Shown: positions 9,994 to 18,321 of the stretch, in pieces
How positions within the stretch are numbered: the stretch's first letter is position 1
How the letters are laid out: the number at the start of each line of letters is the position of its first letter
Source of the DNA: UMGS1781 sp045650705
GTDB lineage: Bacteria; Bacillota; Clostridia; TANB77; CAG-508
DNA length: 64,000 nt
NCBI GenBank assembly: GCA_045650705.1
Contig: JAZRRK010000025.1
Coordinates: forward strand, 1-64,000
Reading direction: 5' to 3'
The notes under the pieces: model-generated
Databases searched by the model: none
What the model saw: the letters and a program-made list of their open reading frames with translations, nothing else
What the model was told of the DNA's origin: nothing
Made by a program: the position numbers and the translations under genes

Positions 9994-10338
9994 ATGAGTA
10001 AATATACAGACGAAGATATAAGAAATAAATCAAAGATCACATGTCAAATTGCAGGAGAGTATTTAGGAATCTCTGCTAATGCAGTTTCAATAGGTATGAG
10101 AAATAATTTGTTGCCAATTGGATTTGCAATACATAATGAAGAAAATGATAGAGCATATTCAGAAAGTTGGTCATATTACATAGTAGCAGAAAGATTAATT
10201 GCATATAAATATGGAAAGATATCAGAAATTAGAGTACAAAATATTGAAAATAATTTAGAAAATATTATTAAAGAATTTCAATCAATGAAAAATGATTTAC
10301 TTTTTATATTAAGCGAAAACGCAGAACAAGAGAACTAG
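9994..10338 (+). CDS. Small HTH-like protein of unknown function
   Basis: A 114-residue protein starting at ATG 9994, seven bases after GGAGGT. Residues ~15-45 (CQIAGEYLGISANAVSIGM) look like a helix-turn-helix of the excisionase/MerR type. The middle is aromatic (WSYYIVAERLIAYKYG), and the C-terminal ~40 residues are a probable coiled coil. It begins 15 bases after the helicase stop, so the two are probably co-transcribed. Proteins of this look occur in Clostridial integrative elements, but I cannot name a function. Confidence 0.65.
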   Translation: MSKYTDEDIRNKSKITCQIAGEYLGISANAVSIGMRNNLLPIGFAIHNEENDRAYSESWSYYIVAERLIAYKYGKISEIRVQNIENNLENIIKEFQSMKNDLLFILSENAEQEN

Positions 10339-10363
10339 AATTATATGAGTATGCGTTTTCGCT
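10312..10363. repeat. 12-bp inverted repeat spanning a stop codon
   Basis: AGCGAAAACGCA at 10312-10323 is perfectly complementary to 10352-10363, with a 28-base loop containing the stop of the preceding gene. No T-tract follows, so this is not a standard terminator. It may trim or protect the message, or separate expression of the two flanking genes. Confidence 0.6.
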
Positions 10364-10413
10364 AGGAAAATATCAAAATAAAGAAAAGAAATATGAAGGA
10401 AAGGAGGATTTTT

Positions 10414-11673
10414 ATGGATAGCTTGTGTACGAAATTTGAAAGAAAAAAGCTCTATGATGAGATTTGGGAAATCTCATTGACAGGTGTGTCAAAAAAATAT
10501 GGTTTAAATTATACAAAATTAGTACAAGCATGCAAGGAAAATAACATTCCATATCCTTCTTCATCATATTGGACTAAGAAAAATATGGGGTTAGATTTTT
10601 CAAATGAAATTGTTGAATTACCAGAATCTGAAATAAAAGAAATAGAAATCCAATTAAAGACAAGTGGAATACTAATTGATGAAAAAGTTAATGATAAAAA
10701 TAAATTTATTACTGAATTTAATTTTCTAAATTTTTTAGAAAGTGAAGAGAAAAAGAAGGTAGCTGAAGTTATTTACGATTTAAACATAGATAATTTTACA
10801 AGAAACCATAAAGTTATTACCGAATATAAAAATAAACAAAAAGAAGAACGAAGAGAAGAGAGAAAAGCAAATTATTTAAATCCATATTATAATATTCATA
10901 ATTATACAGAAAAAGGATATTTTCAAAATGTATCTAAATTCGAAAAAGAAAGATGTATGAAAATATTAAGTCTGGTTTATTATGCAATAGAAAAGCTAGG
11001 AGGTACAATAAATAAGGATTTTTCATTACAAGTTCGAGGTGAACATGTAGAACTAGAAGTAGAAGAGCTAAAAGATCAAGTCAAGCATGAATTAACTAAA
11101 GAAGAAGCAAAACAACTACTAGAATATGAAGATAGAAAGAAAACATTTTCATATGCTTCCAAACCTAATATAAGAAAATATGATTATGTTTATAATGGTA
11201 AATTAAAAATAACATGTGGTAACAGAAAATATATAAGAGAAACTGACAAAATAAAAATAGAAGATAAATTAGGAGATATAATTATAAAGCTATATGAACA
11301 ATCTGAAGAGGTTAAAAGTGAAAGATTAGCTAGAGAAGAAAGAGCAAGGATAAATAGAGAAGAGGAAGAACGAAAAGAGAAAATTAGAAATGCAAAGAAG
11401 GATGAAGCACAAAAAATAAAAGAATTAGTAAATATGGCTGAAGATTACAAAATTGCATGCGATATTAGAAACTATGTCAATGCTGTTTCAAAACAGGATA
11501 ATTTAACAAATGAAATAAAAGAATGGATTAAATGGGCTAATAAGAAAGCAAATTGGTTTGATCCTATTATAGATGAGGAAGATGAACTTCTTGGAAAAAG
11601 AGACCATAAGCAATCAATGGAAAATAAAAATAATAAATTAGATAAATACGGTTCGTATTATGATTGGTATTAG
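10414..11673 (+). CDS. Unknown protein with N-terminal HTH of the YDEIW...YW type
   Basis: A 419-residue protein with AAGGAGG six bases before ATG 10414. The first ~55 residues (KLYDEIWEISLTGVSKKYGL, then ACKENNIPYPSSSYW) match an HTH-like N-terminus that I know from many uncharacterised bacterial proteins, in which YxEVW...VAKxYGVS...IPxPxxGYW recurs. The middle is a long charged helical region (Glu/Lys/Arg coiled coil at ~140-165 and ~310-350). The C-terminus has a Trp-rich stretch (EWIKWANKKANWFDP). No catalytic motif is evident. It closes the transcription unit that begins with the helicase. Confidence 0.6.
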   Translation: MDSLCTKFERKKLYDEIWEISLTGVSKKYGLNYTKLVQACKENNIPYPSSSYWTKKNMGLDFSNEIVELPESEIKEIEIQLKTSGILIDEKVNDKNKFITEFNFLNFLESEEKKKVAEVIYDLNIDNFTRNHKVITEYKNKQKEERREERKANYLNPYYNIHNYTEKGYFQNVSKFEKERCMKILSLVYYAIEKLGGTINKDFSLQVRGEHVELEVEELKDQVKHELTKEEAKQLLEYEDRKKTFSYASKPNIRKYDYVYNGKLKITCGNRKYIRETDKIKIEDKLGDIIIKLYEQSEEVKSERLAREERARINREEEERKEKIRNAKKDEAQKIKELVNMAEDYKIACDIRNYVNAVSKQDNLTNEIKEWIKWANKKANWFDPIIDEEDELLGKRDHKQSMENKNNKLDKYGSYYDWY

Positions 11674-11691
11674 TAACGAGTAGTATAGAAT

Positions 11692-11746
11692 AAAAAAGTG
11701 AGTAGTTTTGTTAGAAAAAGTAATTCTGAAAGACTACTTATTTTTT
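11692..11746 (+). terminator. Terminator after the 10414-11673 gene
   Basis: AAAAAAGTGAGTAGT (11692-11706) pairs with ACTACTTATTTTTT (11733-11746) with G-U wobbles and ends in six Ts. It separates the helicase unit from the MerR operon. Confidence 0.8.
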
Positions 11747-11775
11747 AGCAAAAATTAAAAATATATAAAAATATA

Positions 11776-11804
11776 TTGACATCGTTACGTAACGATGATA
11801 AAAT
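11776..11804 (+). promoter_or_regulatory. MerR-type promoter with a perfect operator dyad between -35 and -10
   Basis: TTGACA (11776-11781) and TAAAAT (11799-11804) are 17 bases apart. A perfect 16-base palindrome, ATCGTTACGTAACGAT (11781-11796), fills the spacer. MerR-family proteins bind such dyads between the promoter hexamers, so this is most likely the autoregulated promoter of the MerR/VIT-VWA operon that starts 22 bases downstream. The spacer is 17 rather than the 19-20 bases of classical MerR activators, which suits repression. Confidence 0.8.
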
Positions 11805-11826
11805 ATAAAACATAAGAGGTGAGAAA

Positions 11827-12231
11827 ATGGAATATAAAGTATCAGAACTTGCAGATAAAGCAGGAGTTACAAAAAGAACAATACATTATTATATAAGTAA
11901 AGGATTACTTTTACCACCTGAGGGAAGTGGAGTAAATAGTTTATATAATGATGAACATTTAGAAAGAATACTTTTGATCAAAAAACTACAGGCAGAGTAC
12001 ATGCCATTAAATAAGATAAGAGAATATATTTTAGAAAATCCTACAGAAAAAGTACAAAAAAATTCTAAAGAAATAAAATCAAAGATAGCTAGAGAGGAAG
12101 ATCAAGAAATATACTTTAGAGAAAATGTTTGTGATATATTTGAAATTCATTATTCACAAGAAAATGCTGAAAAGTATAAATACATTATAGAGAATGTAAA
12201 AAAATATGTAGAAAAAATGATGGAGGATTAG
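11827..12231 (+). CDS. MerR-family transcriptional regulator
   Basis: A 134-residue protein with a clear MerR N-terminus: YKVSELADKAGVTKRTIHYYISKGLL as HTH, PLYxDE-like SLYNDEHLERILLIKKL as wing and second helix, and a C-terminal coiled coil for dimerisation. There is no cysteine pattern typical of metal-sensing MerR proteins. It is preceded by its own dyad-containing promoter, and its stop is followed after one base by the VIT-VWA start, so the pair is one translationally coupled operon. The signal sensed is unknown. Confidence 0.92.
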   Translation: MEYKVSELADKAGVTKRTIHYYISKGLLLPPEGSGVNSLYNDEHLERILLIKKLQAEYMPLNKIREYILENPTEKVQKNSKEIKSKIAREEDQEIYFRENVCDIFEIHYSQENAEKYKYIIENVKKYVEKMMED

Positions 12232-12232
12232 T

Positions 12233-14575
12233 ATGAAAGTAGTAGATTTAAGAGAGTTAGCTCTCAAGAAAGTAAAAATAACAGGGGACGTTATAGGAAA
12301 ATTTGGAACATTTGAGATAGAACAGGTTTATAAAAATAATTCCAAAGATGTATTAGAAGTAGGATATACATTTCCAATAGTTGAAACAGCAACTGTTGTT
12401 GGATTTGAAATTAATGTAGGAGATCGAGTTTTAAAAGGTAAGTGTAAAGAAAAAGGGGAAGCTAAAAAAGAATATCAAAGAAATATCGTAAAAGGTAATA
12501 GTGCCTATATGATGGAACAAGAAACAGATAATATATTTAAAATTTCTGTTGGAAAAATTGATAGAGATGAAGAAGTAAAAATAAAAATCCAGTATATTGA
12601 TAAGTTTGAAATTATAGATAACACTATACAAATATTAATGCCTACATTAGTTACGCCAAGATATAAGTCTAAAATTACAAGTAAATTAGTATATGGAAAA
12701 GTGGACTATACAATTGATTTTAATATTAATATAAATAAGACAATAAATAGAAAAAGTATTAGCTCATCAAGTCATAAAATAAATGTAATAGATGAAGATA
12801 AAACAGAAAGAGTTGAAGTATTAAATTATGATTTATCAAAAGATTTTAAATTAAATATAGAATTTAAAAATGAATTATCATCTAATGCAATTACATCAAA
12901 AACAAGAGATAGCAAAGATATGATATACCTATCATTCATGCCTGAAATATTAGATTCTTATGAAGATAGTGAAAAAGAATATTTATTTATAATAGATGTA
13001 TCTGGTTCTATGATGGGTGAAAAATTGGATGAGACAAAAAGAGCAGTAATTGAATGTTTGAAACAATTAGATGTTGGAGATAAATTCAATATTATTCCTT
13101 TCGAATCAGAATTTGAAGCTATGAACATTAAATCAATTGAGTATAATGAAGAAAATATGAGGAAGGCTGTAAAATATATTAATAATTTAGAACCATTAGG
13201 TGGAACAGAGATATTAGATCCTATAAAATTTGCATTGTACGAAAAAAAAACAGATAAAATAATATTACTATTTACAGATGGACAAGTTGGAAATGAAGAA
13301 GAAATAATAAAATTTGTAGAAGATAATGTAAATAGAAGTAGAATTTTCCCATTTGGAATAGATACAAATGTTAATTCTTCTTTTATAAAGCAATTAGCTA
13401 AGGCAGGTAACGGAAAAGCAGAATTAATACAGCCTAAAGAGAAAATAGATGATAAAATTATTAGAACATTTGCGAGAATACAAACACCATTGTTAGAAGA
13501 AATAAAAATAGACTATGGAAATAATAAAGTGTTAGATGAAATAAGAGAAGAAAAATGTTTATTTAATTATGAGTTCTTTAATGTTTTCGCAAAAATAGAA
13601 AAATTAGAAGATGATATACAATTAAAAGGTAAAATTTTAGATAAAGAATATATATGGAAGATTAATAAAGAAAATATATACAATACGGATGTAGATTTAG
13701 AAGTATTGTTTGCAAAACAAGAAATGGAACGATTAGAAGAATACATAAGGAATACTTATGAAAATGAGAGAATAGAAAATTACAAAAAAATGATAATTGA
13801 ATTATCAGAAAAATATAATATAAATTCTAAATATACATCATTTATAACAGTATATGAAAGAAATAATAAATTATTAGAAGTTCCAAAATATCAAGAGACA
13901 AAGTTAAGTAACAAGTTTGCTAAGGGAGCAATAATGAATAAAGTATGGGATATGTTTGGTATGGATGAATGCGAAGAAGATTATGAAGAAGAATATGAGT
14001 GTGATTTGGCAGCACCATCATTCTTAAGAAAAAATAGTTCAAGCAGTTCAGGAGATCTTGATATACCATGTTTCTTGAGAAAGAAGAAAGTTGTAAACTC
14101 TGAATATAAATCAACAGAAATAAAGAAAACAAATGAAGAAATATTAGCAGAAAAAGTGGATGACTATTATAAAGTTTTCATTTCTCAAGATGAAAAGTCT
14201 ATATTAACATTTTTACTATATGCATTATATTATCTAAGAAAAAGAAATACTAATTTAAACTATAATGATTTATTAAGATTTTTAAGAAAGCATAAATATG
14301 AATTATTAGAAAGTGAATTATATTTGAAATTGTTATGTTTATGCTATAAACAATTAGATAGTAATAGATTTTTAGATAAAAAAGAAACATTAGAATTAAT
14401 GGATGATAATTTTAGAAAAATAGCTGTAACAAATTTAAAAATTAATGTAGATTTAAAAACAATAACAGAGGAAGAAATACAAGAATTAATAAGCAATGAT
14501 AAAGTGTTAGATAATATTGATGATGTTATATGGTTTTTAACTAATCATTTATATATATGTTCATGGTTAAGATAA
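12233..14575 (+). CDS. VIT domain plus von Willebrand factor A domain protein with two FtsZ-tail-like motifs
   Basis: A 780-residue protein. Residues ~1-130 match the VIT (vault/inter-alpha-trypsin) domain, and ~245-410 form a VWA domain with MIDAS motif DVSGSM at D255 and a TDG-type loop. A C-terminal helical region of ~140 residues follows. There is no signal peptide, so it should be cytoplasmic. Between the VWA and the C-terminal part lies a Ser- and acidic-rich linker with two short repeats, APSFLRKN (from D591) and DLDIPCFLRKK (from D608). The second closely resembles the conserved C-terminal peptide of FtsZ. GGAGG in the end of merR drives translation. VIT-VWA proteins are thought to assemble complexes; the partner here is unknown. 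Confidence 0.88.
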   Translation: MKVVDLRELALKKVKITGDVIGKFGTFEIEQVYKNNSKDVLEVGYTFPIVETATVVGFEINVGDRVLKGKCKEKGEAKKEYQRNIVKGNSAYMMEQETDNIFKISVGKIDRDEEVKIKIQYIDKFEIIDNTIQILMPTLVTPRYKSKITSKLVYGKVDYTIDFNININKTINRKSISSSSHKINVIDEDKTERVEVLNYDLSKDFKLNIEFKNELSSNAITSKTRDSKDMIYLSFMPEILDSYEDSEKEYLFIIDVSGSMMGEKLDETKRAVIECLKQLDVGDKFNIIPFESEFEAMNIKSIEYNEENMRKAVKYINNLEPLGGTEILDPIKFALYEKKTDKIILLFTDGQVGNEEEIIKFVEDNVNRSRIFPFGIDTNVNSSFIKQLAKAGNGKAELIQPKEKIDDKIIRTFARIQTPLLEEIKIDYGNNKVLDEIREEKCLFNYEFFNVFAKIEKLEDDIQLKGKILDKEYIWKINKENIYNTDVDLEVLFAKQEMERLEEYIRNTYENERIENYKKMIIELSEKYNINSKYTSFITVYERNNKLLEVPKYQETKLSNKFAKGAIMNKVWDMFGMDECEEDYEEEYECDLAAPSFLRKNSSSSSGDLDIPCFLRKKKVVNSEYKSTEIKKTNEEILAEKVDDYYKVFISQDEKSILTFLLYALYYLRKRNTNLNYNDLLRFLRKHKYELLESELYLKLLCLCYKQLDSNRFLDKKETLELMDDNFRKIAVTNLKINVDLKTITEEEIQELISNDKVLDNIDDVIWFLTNHLYICSWLR

Positions 14576-14591
14576 AGAGTAATATAAAAAA

Positions 14592-14652
14592 CCGGAAAGA
14601 TTTTCCGGCATAATAAAAATACCGGAAGAAAATTTAAAAATCTTCCGGTATT
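14592..14652. terminator. Double CCGGAA hairpin, bidirectional terminator
   Basis: Two hairpins share the same stem core: 14592-14598 with 14602-14608, and a 12-bp stem at 14618-14629 with 14641-14652. T-rich sequence follows on both strands. It lies between the VIT-VWA gene and the converging gene at 14657-14950 and likely serves both. Confidence 0.85.
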
Positions 14653-14656
14653 GTTT

Positions 14657-14950
14657 TTATTCCTCAATACATCCCATAATCATCTGCACCCCATCAACAA
14701 ACCCATTCCTATAATACTTCTCATTCCAATAACCAATATAATCCATAAAATTATCATCAAGAATATTAAGTTGTTTTTGAACAAAAGCTCTATTCTGTTT
14801 AGGAATACTATTCAAAATCTTTTTAGAAATCTCATCAAAATAAACCCAGTGTTTTTTATCCTCATCACAAGATAAACTTGCAATCTCATCTTCTCTAAAC
14901 AATAACCAATCCTTTAATAAATCATCTTTAACTTCTCTTAAATTACTCAT
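14657..14950 (-). CDS. Small hypothetical protein
   Basis: A 97-residue acidic protein with AGGAGG before its ATG. It is predicted helical throughout, with aromatic-rich stretches (KDWLLFREDE, KHWVYFDEI, GYWNEKYYRNGFVDGVQMIM). The closing FVDGVQMIM resembles the FRLGxxLMLE ending of small proteins common in Clostridial mobile elements, but I cannot assign a family. It stands alone, converges on the VIT-VWA gene, and lies just inside the suspected attachment scar. Confidence 0.65.
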   Translation of the reverse strand: MSNLREVKDDLLKDWLLFREDEIASLSCDEDKKHWVYFDEISKKILNSIPKQNRAFVQKQLNILDDNFMDYIGYWNEKYYRNGFVDGVQMIMGCIEE

Positions 14951-15177
14951 AATAAAAATCCTCCTAAAAATTAAAAATTTTCATTTTCAAAAAGTATTGA
15001 CAAGAGTTAAATTACCACGAACATACGTGCATTACCCATTGGGTAAAAATTGGGTAAAATAACTTCAAAAAACCACCTAAAAATGCACAAATGTTCTATG
15101 GTGTAAAACTCTCGTAAATACTGAAATACCAACAAAAACTCTAATTTTCACAAAACCACAAAAACTGGTCAAACCTC

Positions 15178-15223
15178 GCTCATAACCCGAAGGTCGAAGA
15201 TTCGAGTTTTACATCCTCAACCA
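15178..15223 (+). repeat. 3' fragment of an initiator tRNA-fMet gene: probable attachment-site scar
   Basis: From the anticodon loop onward the sequence reads as a tRNA: loop CTCATAA with CAT anticodon, stem strand CCCGA, a TTCGAGT T-loop, acceptor strand ATCCTCA, then A and CCA. The A before the discriminator fits the C1-A72 mismatch of initiator tRNAs. The 5' half is absent: the bases before the anticodon loop do not pair with CCCGA. Tyrosine-recombinase elements that insert into tRNA genes leave just such a 3' segment at one end, so this is likely the right attachment site of the element to its left. Confidence 0.65.
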
Positions 15224-15241
15224 ATTTACAGCAAGCAATAA

Positions 15242-15275
15242 ATTTCATCTGTTTTTTGTTAAAAACAGATGAAAT
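15242..15275. repeat. Perfect 15-bp inverted repeat
   Basis: ATTTCATCTGTTTTT (15242-15256) and its exact complement (15261-15275) flank a four-base loop. There is no T-tract after it on the plus strand. It lies just outside the tRNA fragment and may be an old terminator or a recombination-associated repeat. Confidence 0.6.
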
Positions 15276-15352
15276 AAAAAATATGATAAATATTATAATA
15301 TTGATAAAATTTAAAAAATATATGATATAATAAAAAAAGAAAGGAAATAAAT

Positions 15353-17395
15353 ATGACAATTTTGGAAAGAATAAAGAGTTTATTTAAATCTAAGACGTTA
15401 GAATTGGAAGAAGGAAATATTTCAGAAGAGCAGAAATTAAGTGATTTATTATATTCCAAGAATAACGAATTGTATAAAACGTTAGATCCTCAAATTTTAC
15501 AAGCTAAATATAGAGAAAAATTAGGAATAGATAAAATAGAAATATTGTCTTTATATCCAGATGTACAAAAAAGATTATTAGAATTAAGTGATAGTCAATT
15601 AAATCTATTTGTAAAGTTGCTAGAATATGCACAAAAAGAACAAAAAGATTGGATTCCTGTAACGGAATGTTTGATTTCTTCTGTAAAATATGGAGAGGAT
15701 AAAGAGCTTTTTAAGAAATTTGATGAATTAAATGAAAAGGATAAATGGAAGTTATTAGCAACTGTTTTTTCAACGTCGGAGCTTTCTATCATGGCTCCTG
15801 TATATTCAACAGAAACTTTTAAAGATTATCATCAACGAAAAAAGAAAATAGCTTTACCAATAATAAACGAACCTAATAATTGTGAAGAACAATGTGAATG
15901 GAGTTATGAATTAACAGTTTCATCTCCAATAGACAGAGTAAAATTTGCTATATTAGGATTGAAATATGATATGAGTCTAGAGCAAGCTCGTACGTTGTTA
16001 GAAGGATATGGCGAAGATATAGAAAGCTTTGTAGGAACACCAGAAGGAGAAATTTTAAAAGATGTAATAAATATAATTAATGAAAATGATATAAAGAAAT
16101 TACAAAGCCAAAATTTTGATGATTTAGAAATTGATTATAAGGCTCTTGTAAATCTTGAATCAACTTTAGATAATATTTTAATAAAGAAATTCAATGAAAA
16201 GTTATATGCTCCTAGTGAAGATGATTTTGATAGAGTAGAAAAAGTAACAATAAAAGACGAAAATGGTAAAAAGAAAAAAGTCGAAGTAAAAGTGTATAAT
16301 GCAATAGGAGACAAATCTAGAGAAATATATATGGTAACCCATTCTAGAGGTGCAATAGCTGGATTTTATGATGAAGATGCTAAATCAAATTATAAAGAAG
16401 ATTGGTTTAGACAAAATTTAAAAAATAAAGTTATTAGTTCGTGCTGTGTAAGCAATGAATTTTGGGGAAATGTTTCTGGTTGGTGTACATTTGGATTTAA
16501 TAATTTCAAATCTAATACATTATATGATATGTCACAAACAGATGCAGGTTCTGGAGATATATCTTTTGGTAAAGCGTATGATCCTAGACATCATTTTGGA
16601 CCGAAAGGACTAATAGATAATACTTTGAGATATAATGAAATGGTTTGGAAAAGATTAGAATGGGAAAATGGACAATATAATAAAAAAGCTCCGGATTATA
16701 TTGTATATATAGAAGATTTAGAAGACGATAATCAAAAAAATGATAAAAAACTTCATAAAATACATGAAGAAAACAAAAAAAGTGCATGGAAACAAGCAAA
16801 AAAAGCAGCTGCAGAGTTAGGAATACCAATTGTAGTTGTAGATGTTGAAAAATCAATAAAACTAGAGAGCAAAGCTATTGAAGATATGGTTAAAAAATTC
16901 GAACTAACAGGAGGACAAAATCAAGACTTATTAAGAAGTATAATGACTAAGTTCGAAAATAATAGAGGATATTTAATGACACAAACTAGACCGTACCAAA
17001 GTTTGTTAGACCAATATTTTTCTAAGGATAGCTATAAAGAATACTTAACTAGGATAATGGAGGCTATTGAGAAAACTGATAAAAATATCAGACAACAATC
17101 CTTAGATACATTGACACAGGTAACTTCTTTAGAAAGAAAAAAATGGTTAAGATATTCTAATAGAGATTTTGTTTTAGATGAGGAAAAAGTGCAAGAAGAC
17201 AGTGAAGAGTATAGACAATATTTAGAAAATAGAACTATGGATTATGATAAATTTTTAGAAAGATTGCAAAAACTAAAAGAAATAAAAACTCAAGATAATA
17301 CAAGAGGGAATCAACGAGGAATAGAAAAGCAAATAAATAATAATTCTGAAAAAACTACTGCAGAAGATTTAAAAGGACAAGGTGACGGAAGATAA
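15353..17395 (+). CDS. Large unrecognised cytoplasmic protein
   Basis: A 680-residue protein preceded by GAAAGGAAATAAAT at its ATG. There is no signal peptide or membrane segment. Residues ~1-290 are helical. The core at ~300-470 is the most distinctive part: THSRGAIAGFY, SSCCVSNEFWG, GWCTFGFNNF and DPRHHFGPKGLIDNTLRYNEMVW, rich in Trp, Cys, His and Gly. Residues ~490-620 are charged helices, and the last ~50 are a polar disordered tail. The His/Cys/Asn-rich core looks enzymatic, but I recognise no family. It stands alone next to the attachment scar. Confidence 0.6.
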   Translation: MTILERIKSLFKSKTLELEEGNISEEQKLSDLLYSKNNELYKTLDPQILQAKYREKLGIDKIEILSLYPDVQKRLLELSDSQLNLFVKLLEYAQKEQKDWIPVTECLISSVKYGEDKELFKKFDELNEKDKWKLLATVFSTSELSIMAPVYSTETFKDYHQRKKKIALPIINEPNNCEEQCEWSYELTVSSPIDRVKFAILGLKYDMSLEQARTLLEGYGEDIESFVGTPEGEILKDVINIINENDIKKLQSQNFDDLEIDYKALVNLESTLDNILIKKFNEKLYAPSEDDFDRVEKVTIKDENGKKKKVEVKVYNAIGDKSREIYMVTHSRGAIAGFYDEDAKSNYKEDWFRQNLKNKVISSCCVSNEFWGNVSGWCTFGFNNFKSNTLYDMSQTDAGSGDISFGKAYDPRHHFGPKGLIDNTLRYNEMVWKRLEWENGQYNKKAPDYIVYIEDLEDDNQKNDKKLHKIHEENKKSAWKQAKKAAAELGIPIVVVDVEKSIKLESKAIEDMVKKFELTGGQNQDLLRSIMTKFENNRGYLMTQTRPYQSLLDQYFSKDSYKEYLTRIMEAIEKTDKNIRQQSLDTLTQVTSLERKKWLRYSNRDFVLDEEKVQEDSEEYRQYLENRTMDYDKFLERLQKLKEIKTQDNTRGNQRGIEKQINNNSEKTTAEDLKGQGDGR

Positions 17396-17631
17396 ATTTG
17401 ACCACTTTTTTGACCACAACCGAGACGAAAAACAATGGAAATAAAGAGAAATAAAAAAATAAGTGTTGCCAATGGGGAAGGTTCTTTGGCAATATAAAAC
17501 ATAAGAATTATTGTTATATTAGAATTTATGAAATCAATATATTGTGTATTCTTAAAATAAATATGGTATAATTTGTGAAAAATAATATGAAAATATTATA
17601 GACATAAAAATAATTAAAAGGAATGAAATTT

Positions 17632-18213
17632 ATGGATTTAATAATAGCAAGTAATAATAAAGGGAAAATAAGTGAATACAGGAATATATTAGGACCACTT
17701 GGATTTAATGTGTATTCTCAAAGTAAAAAAAATATTGATATAGAAGTAGAGGAAACAGGAACTACTTTTGAGGAAAATGCGATTTTAAAAGCCCAAGCTA
17801 TATATGATAGAACACACAAATGTGTATTATCTGATGATAGTGGTTTAGAAGTTGAAGCATTAAATAATGAGCCAGGTATATATTCTGCAAGATATAAAGG
17901 CTTAAAAACAGATAGCGAAAGAAGGAAAGCAATATTAAATGCACTAGAAGGACATGTTAATAGAAAAGCAAGTTTTACATGTTGTCTTTGCTATATTGAT
18001 GAAACTGGTGAAAAACACTTATTTAAAGGGGTTTGGAAAGGTAACATTGCATTAAAAGAAGAAGGAAATAATGGCTTTGGTTATGATCCAATATTTATAT
18101 CAGAAGACGCAAATGGCAAAACAACGGCAAGTTTACCAATTGAATTTAAAGAAAAATACTCACATAGAGCAAAAGCGGTAGAACTGCTATTGGAATATTT
18201 AAAAAATAGCTAA
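17632..18213 (+). CDS. rdgB: XTP/dITP diphosphatase (RdgB/HAM1 family), copy 1
   Basis: A 193-residue protein with all family landmarks: SNNKGKxxEY at the N-terminus for phosphate binding, the EETGTTFEENAxLKA helix, LSDDSGLEVEAL with the metal-binding aspartates, GIYSARYKG, and GNNGFGYDPIF. It removes non-canonical purine triphosphates such as dITP and XTP. The ATG at 17632 is preferred over 17623, which sits one base from the AAAGG site. A TATAAT (17567-17572) with upstream TGG forms an extended -10. A close paralogue lies at 19389, with a methyltransferase between them. Confidence 0.95.
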   Translation: MDLIIASNNKGKISEYRNILGPLGFNVYSQSKKNIDIEVEETGTTFEENAILKAQAIYDRTHKCVLSDDSGLEVEALNNEPGIYSARYKGLKTDSERRKAILNALEGHVNRKASFTCCLCYIDETGEKHLFKGVWKGNIALKEEGNNGFGYDPIFISEDANGKTTASLPIEFKEKYSHRAKAVELLLEYLKNS

Positions 18214-18286
18214 AGTGAAAAATTGAGTCATATCAGTGAAAAGGTAATTTTTGAAAAGAAAAACACTATCTCTTAAGTAATTAATA

Positions 18287-18315
18287 TTGCAAACTTAAAA
18301 AAAATATGTTACAAT
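18287..18315 (+). promoter_or_regulatory. Promoter for the methyltransferase leader
   Basis: TTGCAA (18287-18292) and TACAAT (18310-18315) are separated by 17 bases. The implied transcript begins near 18322 and carries a ~190-base untranslated leader. Confidence 0.6.
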
Positions 18316-18321
18316 ATTAAT

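Larger units (their letters stand above)
14951..15352. other. 402-base non-coding gap at the suspected element boundary
   Basis: No credible gene is seen. The left part has promoter-like TTGACA at about 14998, a short dyad TACCCATTGGGTA near 15035, and the direct repeat ATTGGGTAAAA. The middle carries the initiator-tRNA 3' fragment. The right part carries a 15-bp inverted repeat and a weak promoter (TTGATA near 15300, TATAAT near 15326) for the following gene. Confidence 0.6.

Noticed and set aside
14651..14875. Plus-strand frame opposite the small gene at 14657-14950
   Set aside because: The minus-strand frame has AGGAGG and normal composition; the plus-strand product is an Ile/Asn-rich artefact.
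15000..15060. Short repeats ATTGGGTAAAA as a possible CRISPR or iteron array
   Set aside because: Only two copies with no regular spacing; no CRISPR array was seen anywhere in the window.
17466..17492. Terminator after the 15353-17395 gene
   Set aside because: A seven-bp stem exists but no T-tract follows, so it is not listed as a terminator.
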